From positions 1 through 19,068 of the forward strand of contig NZ_MXAN01000095.1 of assembly GCF_002027545.1 (NCBI RefSeq): DNA of 19,068 bases, read 5' to 3'. Shown here one piece after another: positions 1 to 9,527 of the stretch. Both the position numbers and the translations under genes were made by a program. Numbering within the stretch: the stretch's first letter is position 1; each line of letters starts with the position of its first letter. The DNA comes from Moraxella lacunata (GTDB taxonomy: Bacteria; Pseudomonadota; Gammaproteobacteria; Pseudomonadales; Moraxellaceae). A model generated the notes under the pieces. The model was not told where the DNA came from, searched no databases, and worked only from the letters and a program-made list of their open reading frames with translations.

Positions 1-73
1 GGTTTATGGTATCTACACGTTCAAATTTTAAAATATACCTTTATTGAACAATGCCTATAAAAATTTAAAATAA

Positions 74-628
<555 letters not shown>

Positions 629-634
629 GGCGTT

Positions 635-1411
635 ATGTTTTTTGCGGTCATTAGTATCTTGCCTGAGATGTTCGGGGCGACCACAGAGTACGGCATTACA
701 GGACGTGCGGTGGGGCGGGGGCAGGTGGTGATACACACCATTAACCCCAGAGATTTTACCACGGACAACTATCGGCGGATTGACGAGCGTCCCTTTGGCG
801 GGGGGCCGGGCATGGTCATGCTTGCCGAGCCGTTGGAGCAGGCGATATTACACGCCAAAGCCTTAGCCGATGAGCATTTTGGGAGCGTGGGTAAGGATAA
901 TCCTACCTGCCCTGTCATCTATCTGTCGCCACAGGGCAAGACCCTAGATGAAAAGACGGTGGTAGAATGTAGCCAGCTTGATGGCATGATACTGCTCTGT
1001 GGGCGTTATGAAGGCATTGATGAAAGGCTACTTAGTGCCTATGTCGATGGCGAGATTTCCATTGGCGACTATGTGCTGACAGGGGGCGAGCTACCAGCGA
1101 TGGTGCTGATGGATAGCATCATTCGCCGTCTGCCAAGCGTGATGAATGATGACAAGTCCGCCCTAGAAGACAGCTTTGTCGATGGGCTACTAGACTGCCC
1201 CCACTATACCAAGCCTTTGATTTTTAAGGATAAAAAAGTCCCTGATGTCCTGCTTTCAGGTCATCATGCCAACATTGCCAAATGGCGGTTTTTAGAGCAA
1301 GTCAAACGCACCAAAGAGCGTCGCCCTGACTTGTGGGAGCAGTTTGAACCCACCAAAGAGCAGGCGAAGTGGCTGGGGGAGATAGATGAGTTGGGGGATT
1401 TGGATGAATAG
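635..1411 (+). CDS. trmD: tRNA (guanine-N1)-methyltransferase (TrmD)
   Basis: SAM-dependent SPOUT methyltransferase that makes m1G37 in tRNAs reading CNN/GNN codons and so prevents +1 frameshifting. It has 258 residues, close to the family norm. Visible signatures are [11 protein letters not shown] at 50-60, YLSPQG at 96-101, and the trefoil-knot SAM-binding segments [11 protein letters not shown] (121-131) and [12 protein letters not shown] (141-152). The acidic ALEDSF around 176-181 holds the expected catalytic Asp. It starts 6 bases after coaD and ends directly against the convergent epmA stop codon, with no spacer. In many gammaproteobacteria trmD sits in an rpsP-rimM-trmD-rplS operon; none of those partners is within this window. 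Confidence 0.97.
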   Translation: MFFAVISILPEMFGATTEYGITGRAVGRGQVVIHTINPRDFTTDNYRRIDERPFGGGPGMVMLAEPLEQAILHAKALADEHFGSVGKDNPTCPVIYLSPQGKTLDEKTVVECSQLDGMILLCGRYEGIDERLLSAYVDGEISIGDYVLTGGELPAMVLMDSIIRRLPSVMNDDKSALEDSFVDGLLDCPHYTKPLIFKDKKVPDVLLSGHHANIAKWRFLEQVKRTKERRPDLWEQFEPTKEQAKWLGEIDELGDLDE

Positions 1412-2380
1412 TCATGCCCTATCCGTCATCATTATCACCGCCCCGCTGATGTCAGTCAGTCTCTCACGCACCATAAACAGACGGTCAAGCCCCAACGCAA
1501 TGCCACTGCATGGCGGTAAGTCATCGCACGCACGGATTAGGTTTGTATCAATCGGCATGGTTGGCAAGCCTAGTTTTGCCCGCTCAATATTATCCTGCGT
1601 AAATCGCCGATACAGCTCATCGCCACTGGCAAGCTCATCATAAGCATTGGCAATCTCTATGCCGTTGATATATAGCTCAAAGCGTTTGGCAACGGCATGT
1701 CCGTCCACGTCTGTCGCCACTTTTGCCAAAGACGCAGTCGCCACAGGATAATCGGTGATGAGTGTCGGCAAATCAAATCCCAAAGTCGGCTCTATCACAT
1801 GACTAAATAACAAATCCAGCCAGCCTTGCTTATCATCGCCCATATCTAGGTTAATGCCCTGCTTTAATGCCGTTTGTTGTAATGTCTCAATGTCGGCAGA
1901 AAAGGGGTGAATGCCGAGCATATCCATAAAGGCTTGGGTGTAGCGATAGGTTTTAAAGGGCAGATTTTTATGCAGTGCCACGCCGATGAGAGCATTTAAT
2001 TCATTTGCCAAATCGTCCAAACTAAAATGCGGACGATACCATTCTAACATGGTAAATTCTATATTATGCTTATGCCCTTTTTCATTATCACGAAACACCT
2101 GACAAATTTGATAAATCGGTATTTGATAATCCGCCAATACTCTTTTCATGGCAAATTCTGGCGATGTGTGTAGATAGCCTGTTTTTAATTTGCCAGCTTG
2201 TTTAAAATTAACGCTCACGCTTTCTATAAAAATATCGGTATTGCCATGATTGGATAGTATGGGTGTGGTAATCTCTAATACGTCCCGATTTTTAAAAAAC
2301 TGACGAATATCGCCAATCATCTCAGCTTTACTCATTGCCAAATCTAAGGTCATGCTTGGGCGGTAATCGGTATTAGTCAT
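1412..2380 (-). CDS. epmA: Elongation factor P--(R)-beta-lysine ligase (EpmA/GenX/PoxA)
   Basis: Class II lysyl-tRNA-synthetase paralogue without an anticodon-binding domain. It activates (R)-beta-lysine and attaches it to the conserved lysine of EF-P, which helps ribosomes through polyproline stretches. It has 322 residues, the usual size. Motif 2 runs from FRDNEKGHKHN (residues 96-106) to FTMLEWYR at 109-116. Motif 3, GIALGLDRLF, is near residues 293-302. The EpmB aminomutase and EF-P genes are not in the window. The start ATG overlaps the 3' end of pdxB by 8 bases and has an AAGAGA-like ribosome site inside pdxB, so translation is probably coupled. Its stop codon abuts the trmD stop on the other strand. 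Confidence 0.95.
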   Translation of the reverse strand: MTNTDYRPSMTLDLAMSKAEMIGDIRQFFKNRDVLEITTPILSNHGNTDIFIESVSVNFKQAGKLKTGYLHTSPEFAMKRVLADYQIPIYQICQVFRDNEKGHKHNIEFTMLEWYRPHFSLDDLANELNALIGVALHKNLPFKTYRYTQAFMDMLGIHPFSADIETLQQTALKQGINLDMGDDKQGWLDLLFSHVIEPTLGFDLPTLITDYPVATASLAKVATDVDGHAVAKRFELYINGIEIANAYDELASGDELYRRFTQDNIERAKLGLPTMPIDTNLIRACDDLPPCSGIALGLDRLFMVRERLTDISGAVIMMTDRA

Positions 2381-3437
2381 AAAGCCATTCTCTTTTTAAG
2401 TCATAGTTTTTTCTTAATTTATCAAAATCCGCCCCATGTACGTTATCGGTGCAAATGTGGCGTAACTCATTGTCATCTTTTAAAATGTCATAATAGCTTT
2501 TTAAGATATCGGTATTGCCTTTTAATAATTCATTTTTTAATGTTTGCCAATGGTAATGATTGGGCGGTAATAACTTATCCATATTTTGTAAAATAGGCAA
2601 ATTAAAATACTCACAAAACGCCTGATAAATCATTTCTGTCCCACGCAACTTACCGTCTAAGGTATAGCCTGCGATGTGGGGCGTGGCAAGGGCAAGGTTA
2701 TCAAGCAGTGCCTTATCAATGGTTGGCTCAAAAGGAAATACGTCTAGTATTACATTCAGATTTTTATTAGTCATTGCCCATAATAAATCATCTTGATTGA
2801 TAATCTCGCCCCGAGCGGTATTGATTAAAATGGCGTTGTTTTTTAATTGTTTAAAAACAGAATGATTAAATAATTGATAAGTGGGATAATCACCCGTTTT
2901 TGTTAATGGCGTATGAATAGAGATAATATCGCTATTTGCCAATAATTCATTAAAACTTGCGTTATTAATGTCCGATGTTGGCAAATAAGGGTCATATCCC
3001 AAAATCTCCCAATTTAAGTCTTTGGCGTATTTGGCAAGCGTTGCTCCGATATTACCCAAGCCAATAATGCCCAGCGTGATTTTTTTATGGATTAAATTGG
3101 GAAATTTGCTTAAAAGGGCGGTAATGACGTATTGGGCAACCGAATGTTTGCTTGACCCTTTGGCATTGGCAAAATGGATATGGTGTTTTTGGATAAAATC
3201 ATTATCCACATGGTCTGTACCAATCGTTGCCGAGCCGATAAATTTAATATTATTAGGATTGGCAATGGCGTCGGCATTGATGGGCGTTACCGAGCGAATG
3301 AGTAGGGCGGTTGGATTATGCCTGTCAATGGCGGATTGGTCAATCTCACGCCCTTTTAATTTGATAAGCGTGGTATTATCATGGCAAAAATAATCGTCCA
3401 AATGGGCGATGTTTTCATCGGCTAAAATGGTTATCAT
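2373..3437 (-). CDS. pdxB: Erythronate-4-phosphate dehydrogenase (PdxB)
   Basis: NAD-dependent D-2-hydroxyacid dehydrogenase family enzyme that oxidises 4-phosphoerythronate in DXP-independent pyridoxal phosphate synthesis. It has 354 residues, slightly shorter than the E. coli protein. The PdxB-type GSATIGTDHVD is at residues 68-78 and the Rossmann loop GLGNIG at 126-131. The likely catalytic Arg209 (in NTARGE), Glu237 (in FPFEP) and His254 (in TPHIAGYT) are all present. The C-terminal part after about residue 280 fits the PdxB dimerisation domain but is diverged. The usual GCN-type segment before the Rossmann fold reads NAKGSSKHSVAQYV here. A weak -35/-10 pair (TGACAA at 3521-3526 and ATTAAA at 3500-3505 on the plus strand, 15-base spacer) lies upstream. 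It forms an operon with epmA. Confidence 0.92.
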   Translation of the reverse strand: MITILADENIAHLDDYFCHDNTTLIKLKGREIDQSAIDRHNPTALLIRSVTPINADAIANPNNIKFIGSATIGTDHVDNDFIQKHHIHFANAKGSSKHSVAQYVITALLSKFPNLIHKKITLGIIGLGNIGATLAKYAKDLNWEILGYDPYLPTSDINNASFNELLANSDIISIHTPLTKTGDYPTYQLFNHSVFKQLKNNAILINTARGEIINQDDLLWAMTNKNLNVILDVFPFEPTIDKALLDNLALATPHIAGYTLDGKLRGTEMIYQAFCEYFNLPILQNMDKLLPPNHYHWQTLKNELLKGNTDILKSYYDILKDDNELRHICTDNVHGADFDKLRKNYDLKREWLYD

Positions 3438-3826
3438 GGGGTCGTGCCTTTGGCAGGATGGGTGTGGTTGGGTTGGTAAATGATGAGTAGATGCTAAACA
3501 TTAAAGCGGTGTTATGAGTGTGACAATAATTATCGGAATTGATGTATTTAATGGCTGGACACAAAAGCTGACTTGTAAGCACGGCTTGGATGAAGTTCTC
3601 GTTTTATTATAACACAGAATCACCGACATCAATTTAAAAATATGCATGTATTTAAAGGTGTTTTGATAAAAGCGACACCGTAGACATCGATGGCTTGTAA
3701 ACATTGCCTAACCATGATATTTTCTAAACCAACGTAAAAATAAGTACCAATCTCATTTACATAATGCTATCATAATCACTCTAAACAATCCCTATATTTT
3801 ATCAAACTTATCATGGATGACACCCC
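3438..3826. other. Gene-poor intergenic region between pdxB and the membrane-protein gene
   Basis: About 390 bases lie between the divergent pdxB and the 3827 gene. A 67-codon minus-strand frame at 3501-3704 is low-complexity, lacks a ribosome site and resembles no family I know, so it is not called. A 9-base inverted repeat (AATTGATGT at 3537-3545, ACATCAATT at 3626-3634) flanks about 80 bases. It might mark a degenerate element or be chance. I see no RNA gene, insertion sequence or clear terminator. It must hold both divergent promoters, but only the weak pdxB-side candidate is visible. Confidence 0.5.
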
Positions 3827-4852
3827 ATGCCCCACCACACCAACACCATTGCTGACTGGCTTGTCTCTAATCGTCTGTATGAAGACAATCTGTTTTATTA
3901 TGCTCTTATCATCTGTTTTTGGTTCTTTATCGGATTTGTCTTTCTTGGCTTTGAGCTAGAAGGATTTAGCTTACAGCAAAATCTGTTCTTTAACTTTGTC
4001 TTTTATTTATTTATCTGTACCATGATGGCACTTTGTCCTGTTTGGTTTAGGTTGTTTTTTGGGAAAACACATACTGCCAAACGAGAACAAGAACTCAATG
4101 CCCATCTAAATGAACTAGACGATGACGACCGTCAAGAAGTCGTTGATTATCTCAATGAAACAGGACAGCTTGCCATGCGACCTGCCCAAAGGTGGGCATT
4201 GGTGTTTTTGGGGTCATACTTTTTATTTGAAGTGTTTTTTATCTCAGCATGGGTTAAGGATTTGACACTGGTGTGGCAACCTGATTGGGTGATGGGGATT
4301 GTGGAGTGGGTGAGAGGGAATACCAATTTACCGCCATTGAATGTGGATAGGAAGTTGTTTGACTTAGATATTGGGTTGTCAAGCGACAAGATTTTGCATA
4401 CAATGTATGAATCGGAAACCGAATTTTTGGATTCTGAATTTGGCAAATCAGCCCTTTTATTTCATTTTTTTAGATTTATTAATGCTCCATTAATTTTTAT
4501 ATCGATACACATGTTATTATATAGATCAATTGGTTGGAGTGGCATAAATCGGTTTAAGGTAAAAGAAGAATACCGAAATTTATGCGATTTGTTAAAATCT
4601 TATTTATGGGTTTCGTTTTTGGCGTTTTTTTGTGTTCTAATGATTGTTGGCACTATTTTGCTAATTCAAAGCTTGGAAATTTCTGCTAGAATGTCCATGA
4701 ATATAGTGATATGGATTGATAGCTTTTATTTGAATTTTTGTTTTGTGTTTGCTGTCATTAGTGTTCTTATACTTATTTCATGGCTTAAAATGAGTAAAAA
4801 ACTTATTTTAAATATTATTAATTTTATCAAACAGTTCTTTCAACCAACCTAA
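3827..4852 (+). CDS. Polytopic inner-membrane protein of unknown function
   Basis: I do not recognise this 341-residue protein. Hydrophobicity suggests six membrane segments at about residues 22-43, 52-76, 122-143, 210-231, 259-281 and 294-320. A charged Asp/Glu-rich loop lies around 83-120, and a longer non-membrane loop around 145-208. There is no signal peptide, ATP-binding motif or transporter signature, so nothing ties it to type I secretion. The 3' half is clearly AT-rich. Only 12 bases separate its stop from the next start, which has a strong GAGG ribosome site, so it is very likely co-transcribed with the RTX gene. It may support membrane placement, immunity or export of that protein, but this is inferred from position only. 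The ATG at 3827 gives the full first hydrophobic segment. Confidence 0.75.
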   Translation: MPHHTNTIADWLVSNRLYEDNLFYYALIICFWFFIGFVFLGFELEGFSLQQNLFFNFVFYLFICTMMALCPVWFRLFFGKTHTAKREQELNAHLNELDDDDRQEVVDYLNETGQLAMRPAQRWALVFLGSYFLFEVFFISAWVKDLTLVWQPDWVMGIVEWVRGNTNLPPLNVDRKLFDLDIGLSSDKILHTMYESETEFLDSEFGKSALLFHFFRFINAPLIFISIHMLLYRSIGWSGINRFKVKEEYRNLCDLLKSYLWVSFLAFFCVLMIVGTILLIQSLEISARMSMNIVIWIDSFYLNFCFVFAVISVLILISWLKMSKKLILNIINFIKQFFQPT

Positions 4853-4864
4853 CGAGGTATTTTT

Positions 4865-5167
4865 ATGAGTAATTTAACTGGTCTAGCTGATTCTTTCTAT
4901 ATTGAAGAAGTAAGAAAAATTCTTGAAAAACATTCCTTTGGCTCTATCACCGATGATGATAACAATTATTATGAAACACTTTGGGAGGTTGCTTCTAGCA
5001 ATTTTTCAAAGATAATTTCTCAAGTTGCATTTGAAACTTCTTTAAAATATTTAAGCGATACTAAGTTAATAGAAAGAACCAAACATAAATATCCTGATAT
5101 TGCCCAAATTGAAATGCTGGCAATTAAAGCACATCACCTGCAAGCCAATCTTGATGCCTTACAATAA
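4865..5167 (+). CDS. 5' piece of a frameshifted RTX-type gene (N-terminal segment)
   Basis: Short 100-residue frame with an excellent start: GAGG at 4854-4857, seven bases before ATG 4865, and 12 bases after the preceding gene. The product is mostly predicted helix, has no signal peptide and matches no family I know. It ends at TAA 5165-5167, but the reading frame one base back is open from 5155 onward. That frame carries coherent helical sequence straight into the large RTX protein, which itself lacks a credible start. Adding one base, for example one A in the CAATAAAG stretch, would join the two into one protein of about 1,528 residues. I therefore read this as the true N-terminus of the RTX gene. 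The alternative is a genuine small protein encoded just upstream. Confidence 0.7.
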   Translation: MSNLTGLADSFYIEEVRKILEKHSFGSITDDDNNYYETLWEVASSNFSKIISQVAFETSLKYLSDTKLIERTKHKYPDIAQIEMLAIKAHHLQANLDALQ

Positions 5168-5170
5168 AGC
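5152..5170 (+). other. Apparent single-base frameshift joining the two parts of the RTX gene
   Basis: The upstream frame ends at TAA 5165-5167. The downstream frame is closed by TGA at 5152-5154 and open afterwards, so a frame change must fall in this short window. One missing base relative to an intact ancestor explains it. There is no X XXY YYZ slippery heptamer in the right phase, so a simple indel or sequence error is likelier than programmed frameshifting. Confidence 0.7.
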
Positions 5171-5316
5171 TCTCCAAACACCCTGATTTTAAAGAAATAA
5201 ATGCACATTTTAAAGAAGTTGTTGCTAATTTTAAAACAGAAGTACAACTGCTTGCCGATAGCAAAGGCATCAATATCAATGTCAAACAAGATGACTTAAC
5301 TACCACATTAGATAAA

Positions 5317-8300
5317 TTGGTCGGTCAAGGTTATGGTAAACTCTTTAATGAAAGCATGGATAACTTATTTAAATACAATGATTATATCAAACTTGTTTAT
5401 AGCACCATTGATGAAAAATTACCTAAAGATGAAAGTAGTCAACAAGACTATCTAAAAGATGTGATGAATTTAATACCAAAATTTGCAGGAGATTCTTTTG
5501 TTAAGGGTACGGCGGGGGCGGTCTATGGTGCAGAAGCAGGAGCAATTAGCTTAAGTAGCCTTGTCAAATCTGAAGGATTAAAGCACCTAGAAAGTTTAGC
5601 TCAAAAAATTCCTGCTATTTCTGCCAAAGGTTTGGCTGGAGTTTTATCTCGTGGGATAATTACTGGCATTTTAACAGATATTAGTTATAAAGCAGGGTAT
5701 GAGTTTGGTGAATGGCTATTTACAAAAGGTTTTGATTGGGCTTTTGGTAAAGAACTTTATGAAATGGAGGGTTTCATCAACTTTACAGATACTGCTTACT
5801 CCACCATCTTTTCCCACCTAACCGCCGACAAACTCAACGCCGTCATTGCCTTTAACACCATGATACTAGGTAACTTTGTTAATGAACAAGGCAAATCTGT
5901 CATCGAAAAAGATACCGTGATTTTGTTTGGCTCTGATGACTATAAGAGCATGGATTTTGACAAAGCTTTAAAATCTTATAAAAGGCTCTATAAGGCGGTA
6001 TCAGGCAAGGATGATGCCGAGAACATCACAGGTGCAGAAGAACTCATTAGACACATGGAGGGTAGTTATCCGTTATTTAAGGAATATCGCGGTAAGTTAT
6101 TGAACATCTTACAAGGCTTGGAAGATACAGAAGAACTATTTACCCTAAGCCAAGGTGATGATGAAACCGCTCTTGCCTACCGCTACGCCCTTGTCAATCT
6201 CAATCCATTTGTCCTAATGGATATTGACTACACCAAACACAACCCAAATGGCGAGCTTGACCTGTATCATGCCAAAACCAATCCTAATGGTCTAACACCA
6301 ATCTACCTAGAAAAACGAGCCGAGATGATGTCGGTCATGATGGATAAAATGACAGGGAAGTTTATCCAAAATAAATACAACTATCAAGATTTGGCTGAAA
6401 ACATCAGTGTTAATGAAACCAGCCTAGATGGACATCATGGCAATATTGATACTTATAATGACAACACCCAAGTGATCTTCGGTGGTACTGGTAACGACAC
6501 CATCAAAGCCAAAGATACAGGCGATAACAACAACTTCCTATTCGGTGGTGCAGGTCATGACATTATAATCGGTGGCAAAGGTAACGATTACCTAGAAGGC
6601 GGTCAAGGCTACGACACCTACCACATTAAAGACCACGACACCATCTTTGATGCCGACGGCAAAGGACGTATTCTCTTTGACAACAAACCCCTACCCACAG
6701 ACTTTATCCTAAAACAAGGTGCATCAGATATTTGGGAAGCCAAAGACAGCGCAGGCAATGTGCTATATACTGCCATCAAAGGGGTAAATGATTTATTAAT
6801 TACTTCTACTGATTCTCCTGCTGACCAAGTTACCATCAAAGACTTCTTCCTTACCTCCACCAAGCGAGACACCACATATTCAGCCCTTTCTATCATCTTA
6901 GGCGACAGTCAAGAAGACATTGATAAAAATCGCACCTACACCATCAAGGCAGATGACAAATACCTCTCTAACATCTACACAGGCGGATTCCCTACCAATT
7001 ATCTTGATATCTATGGCTCATCTAAGGTGGATAACATCTTTGGCACAGGCAGAAAATACCTAAACATCGATGCAGGCGATGGACATGACCTGATATTTGG
7101 TGGCGATATGGCAGATGTTATCAGGGGTGGGGCAGGTAATGATACCATTTCAGGTTCGGCTAACTTTTATGACTTTGAACCCGAAGATAGCACAAGACTA
7201 CCAAAACCAGAAAAGGACAGCGAAGGTAACCTTATCGGTGTCGATAAAGATTTAATCATCGGCGGAGAGGGTAACGACCTAATCTCGGCAGGGATTGGCG
7301 ATGACATTATTTGGGTGGATCATGAGTATAAATCAAATGGTAAAACACCGATACATACCGACTCAAATAATCCCAACAACACCCATAACAACAAAAAAGG
7401 TGATTGGGCATTGGGCGGACGAGGTGATGATGTGATTCATGGCGGGGTGAATAAAGACTTCCTACAAGGTGGGGCGGACAGTGACATCATCTATGGTGGT
7501 GGCGGTGATGATGTGATATTGGGTGATGGGCATATTAGGTATGGCACGAAGTCAAAGACCATATTCAACTCATCAAGCATTGACTATGAGACGACCATCG
7601 GTGGTGGTGTCCACCCACTCGTGCCGGGTGGTGTTCATAGCAGACCTGTGTTCAGACAGGGTGATGCCTTGTCCATCGAGCATAGATATGACAAGGGTAA
7701 GCACATACAGGACAAACAGCCAAGTGCCTATTATAGAGACCCCATAACCTTTGAATGGACACTTACGATAGATGCAGACAAAGGTGATTATACCATCACG
7801 CCACATGAAGAAGTGAAGCTAAGTTATGATAAGCATGCTTTTGAATCAAAACATGCCAATGACACTCTATATGGCGGTGCAGGGGATGACCTTGTCATCG
7901 GTCAGTATGGTAATGATTATCTAGATGGTGGTAAGGGTGATGACATCCTATGGGGTGATGACAACAGAGATGCAAGCATCGAAGGGAATGACACGCTAAA
8001 AGGCGGTACAGGACGAGATAGGCTAATTGGTGGCAAAGGGAATGATACTTATGTGTTTGACCTAGAAGACATCAAAACAGAGGCAGATGGCAAAACCATC
8101 ATTGATACGGACAATAATGGTCAGTTGATTGTAGATGGCAAAAACTGGGCGGGCAAGACATGGGTGGTTGACACTGATTCTAAAGATGTCTATTTTGATG
8201 GTGAGGGTAATAGACTGGATAAAAATGGCAGTGAGTACATCATCACGGTCAAAGACGCTGGGGCAACCATCACCATCAAGGATACGCCAGTAGCGAAAGG

Positions 8301-9450
8301 CGATGCGGGTGACATTCTGCTGGGCATGATACTTGCCAAAGAAGTTAAGAACACCGCTCCCATCGTTCATAATCCCGTCTCTGACCAGATGGTGTTGGCA
8401 GAGCGAGACATCGCACTCGGTCTTGGCGAGGTATTCTTTGATGCTGATGGTGATGAGCTGACGTATAGCATCCAAGGGGCGGATGGACTGCATTTTGACC
8501 CTACTACGAAGATGCTGACAGGTAAAGCACCTGATAAAGGGGTGTTTAACATCACATTGACCGCCACCGACCCCAAGGGCGAGCATGCCAATACCAGCTT
8601 CACACTAAGAGTGAATGAACGACCAACGCTCGTCTCTGCCTTGACTCTACCGCTTGTGCTAAGCCAAGATAATGCCATGATGCAGATAGGTCTAGATAAG
8701 CTGTTTGTTGATAACGATGGTGATGCGTTAAGTTATTCGCTATCGGCAAATTCTTTGAGCGGTATCTACATTGACAACAACCATCTTATCATAGACCCTG
8801 CGACCACAGAGATTGGCATGCATGACATTACCGTGACAGCGACAGACAGCTTTGGTCAGAGTGTCAGCACCAATGCCAGCTTTACCATCAAAGGCAGTGA
8901 ACCCATCGTGATGCCAGAGCCTGTCCTGCCTAGCACGCCAACGCCTGACCCCATCACTGTTGGTAAGCGATATGTGGGCAAGCTCGGTGCTGATGACATC
9001 ACAGGTGATGATAAAGCCAATACCATCAACGGTCTGACAGGGGATGATGTCCTAAGTGGCGGTCGTGGCAATGACACGCTAATCGGTGGATTTGGTCATG
9101 ATACCTTAATTGGCGGACTCGATAACGACTTGCTTATCGGTGGCTATGGCAATGATACTTATCTGTATCACAAAGGCGATGGTCTAGACACGATTCGTGA
9201 TGTTGGTGGGCTCGATATCTTAAAGATTTCGGGGCTGATGTTGTCTGATTTGGGCTTTATTAAACAAGGTAATCATCTGCTTATCGATGTCAGGCAAAAT
9301 GATGATGGCATTATTATTGAAGATTATTTCAAATCAAACAGTATCATAGCAAGCCAAAAACCCCATGTTCCCAACATAGAGCGTATCTACATTAATGATA
9401 AGTTTGTCGGGTATGATGAGATTATCAAGATGGCGGATGTGGTTATTTAA
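5317..9450 (+). CDS. Large RTX / cadherin-like calcium-binding protein (main body of a frameshifted gene)
   Basis: Giant acidic protein with many glycine-rich GGxGxDxux nonapeptides, which fold into calcium-loaded beta-rolls outside the cell. RTX blocks lie at about 6470-6625, 7066-7160, 7234-7315, 7405-7530, 7849-8055 and 8990-9205. Two tandem cadherin/dystroglycan-like domains, each with a DGD-type strand and a TVTATD-like end, occupy about 8350-8895. The last 245 bases resemble the C-terminal domain found after RTX repeats in FrpC-like proteins. The first 360 codons are helical and Gly/Ala-rich near 5500-5720. RTX proteins normally leave by type I secretion through an uncleaved C-terminal signal, but no ABC transporter, membrane-fusion or TolC gene is here. 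The nominal start is a TTG without a ribosome site; the frame is open back to 5155, and the real start is probably ATG 4865 across a frameshift. The role (adhesin, toxin or surface protein) is undecided. Confidence 0.88.
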   Translation: MVGQGYGKLFNESMDNLFKYNDYIKLVYSTIDEKLPKDESSQQDYLKDVMNLIPKFAGDSFVKGTAGAVYGAEAGAISLSSLVKSEGLKHLESLAQKIPAISAKGLAGVLSRGIITGILTDISYKAGYEFGEWLFTKGFDWAFGKELYEMEGFINFTDTAYSTIFSHLTADKLNAVIAFNTMILGNFVNEQGKSVIEKDTVILFGSDDYKSMDFDKALKSYKRLYKAVSGKDDAENITGAEELIRHMEGSYPLFKEYRGKLLNILQGLEDTEELFTLSQGDDETALAYRYALVNLNPFVLMDIDYTKHNPNGELDLYHAKTNPNGLTPIYLEKRAEMMSVMMDKMTGKFIQNKYNYQDLAENISVNETSLDGHHGNIDTYNDNTQVIFGGTGNDTIKAKDTGDNNNFLFGGAGHDIIIGGKGNDYLEGGQGYDTYHIKDHDTIFDADGKGRILFDNKPLPTDFILKQGASDIWEAKDSAGNVLYTAIKGVNDLLITSTDSPADQVTIKDFFLTSTKRDTTYSALSIILGDSQEDIDKNRTYTIKADDKYLSNIYTGGFPTNYLDIYGSSKVDNIFGTGRKYLNIDAGDGHDLIFGGDMADVIRGGAGNDTISGSANFYDFEPEDSTRLPKPEKDSEGNLIGVDKDLIIGGEGNDLISAGIGDDIIWVDHEYKSNGKTPIHTDSNNPNNTHNNKKGDWALGGRGDDVIHGGVNKDFLQGGADSDIIYGGGGDDVILGDGHIRYGTKSKTIFNSSSIDYETTIGGGVHPLVPGGVHSRPVFRQGDALSIEHRYDKGKHIQDKQPSAYYRDPITFEWTLTIDADKGDYTITPHEEVKLSYDKHAFESKHANDTLYGGAGDDLVIGQYGNDYLDGGKGDDILWGDDNRDASIEGNDTLKGGTGRDRLIGGKGNDTYVFDLEDIKTEADGKTIIDTDNNGQLIVDGKNWAGKTWVVDTDSKDVYFDGEGNRLDKNGSEYIITVKDAGATITIKDTPVAKGDAGDILLGMILAKEVKNTAPIVHNPVSDQMVLAERDIALGLGEVFFDADGDELTYSIQGADGLHFDPTTKMLTGKAPDKGVFNITLTATDPKGEHANTSFTLRVNERPTLVSALTLPLVLSQDNAMMQIGLDKLFVDNDGDALSYSLSANSLSGIYIDNNHLIIDPATTEIGMHDITVTATDSFGQSVSTNASFTIKGSEPIVMPEPVLPSTPTPDPITVGKRYVGKLGADDITGDDKANTINGLTGDDVLSGGRGNDTLIGGFGHDTLIGGLDNDLLIGGYGNDTYLYHKGDGLDTIRDVGGLDILKISGLMLSDLGFIKQGNHLLIDVRQNDDGIIIEDYFKSNSIIASQKPHVPNIERIYINDKFVGYDEIIKMADVVI

Positions 9451-9471
9451 GGTTTAAGGCTAAGGGTGTTA

Positions 9472-9499
9472 AAAAAGAGTGTTTAGTAACACTCTTTTT
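9472..9499. terminator. Bidirectional intrinsic terminator
   Basis: A perfect 12-base inverted repeat AAAAAGAGTGTT / AACACTCTTTTT with a TAGT loop. It provides a U-run on both strands, placed between the convergent RTX and YidB-family genes. Confidence 0.9.
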
Positions 9500-9527
9500 G
9501 CAGTCTGCTGATGGCGGATTGTGCTGA

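Noticed and set aside
3537..3634. Miniature transposable element suggested by a 9-base inverted repeat
   Set aside because: The repeat is short, has no target duplication and no second copy was noticed in the window.
3501..3704. 67-codon minus-strand open frame upstream of pdxB
   Set aside because: No ribosome site, odd composition and no recognisable family; it lies in a region that must hold two promoters.
5152..5170. Programmed -1 ribosomal frameshift in the RTX gene
   Set aside because: No slippery heptamer in the correct phase and no obvious following pseudoknot; an indel is simpler.
5317..5319. TTG as the true start of the RTX protein
   Set aside because: No ribosome site, and the frame continues upstream with sensible protein sequence to 5155, matching a frameshift from the 4865 start.
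6470..9205. Tandem DNA repeats or CRISPR-like array in the glycine-rich region
   Set aside because: The periodicity is that of RTX nonapeptide codons inside an open frame, with no constant repeats and unique spacers.
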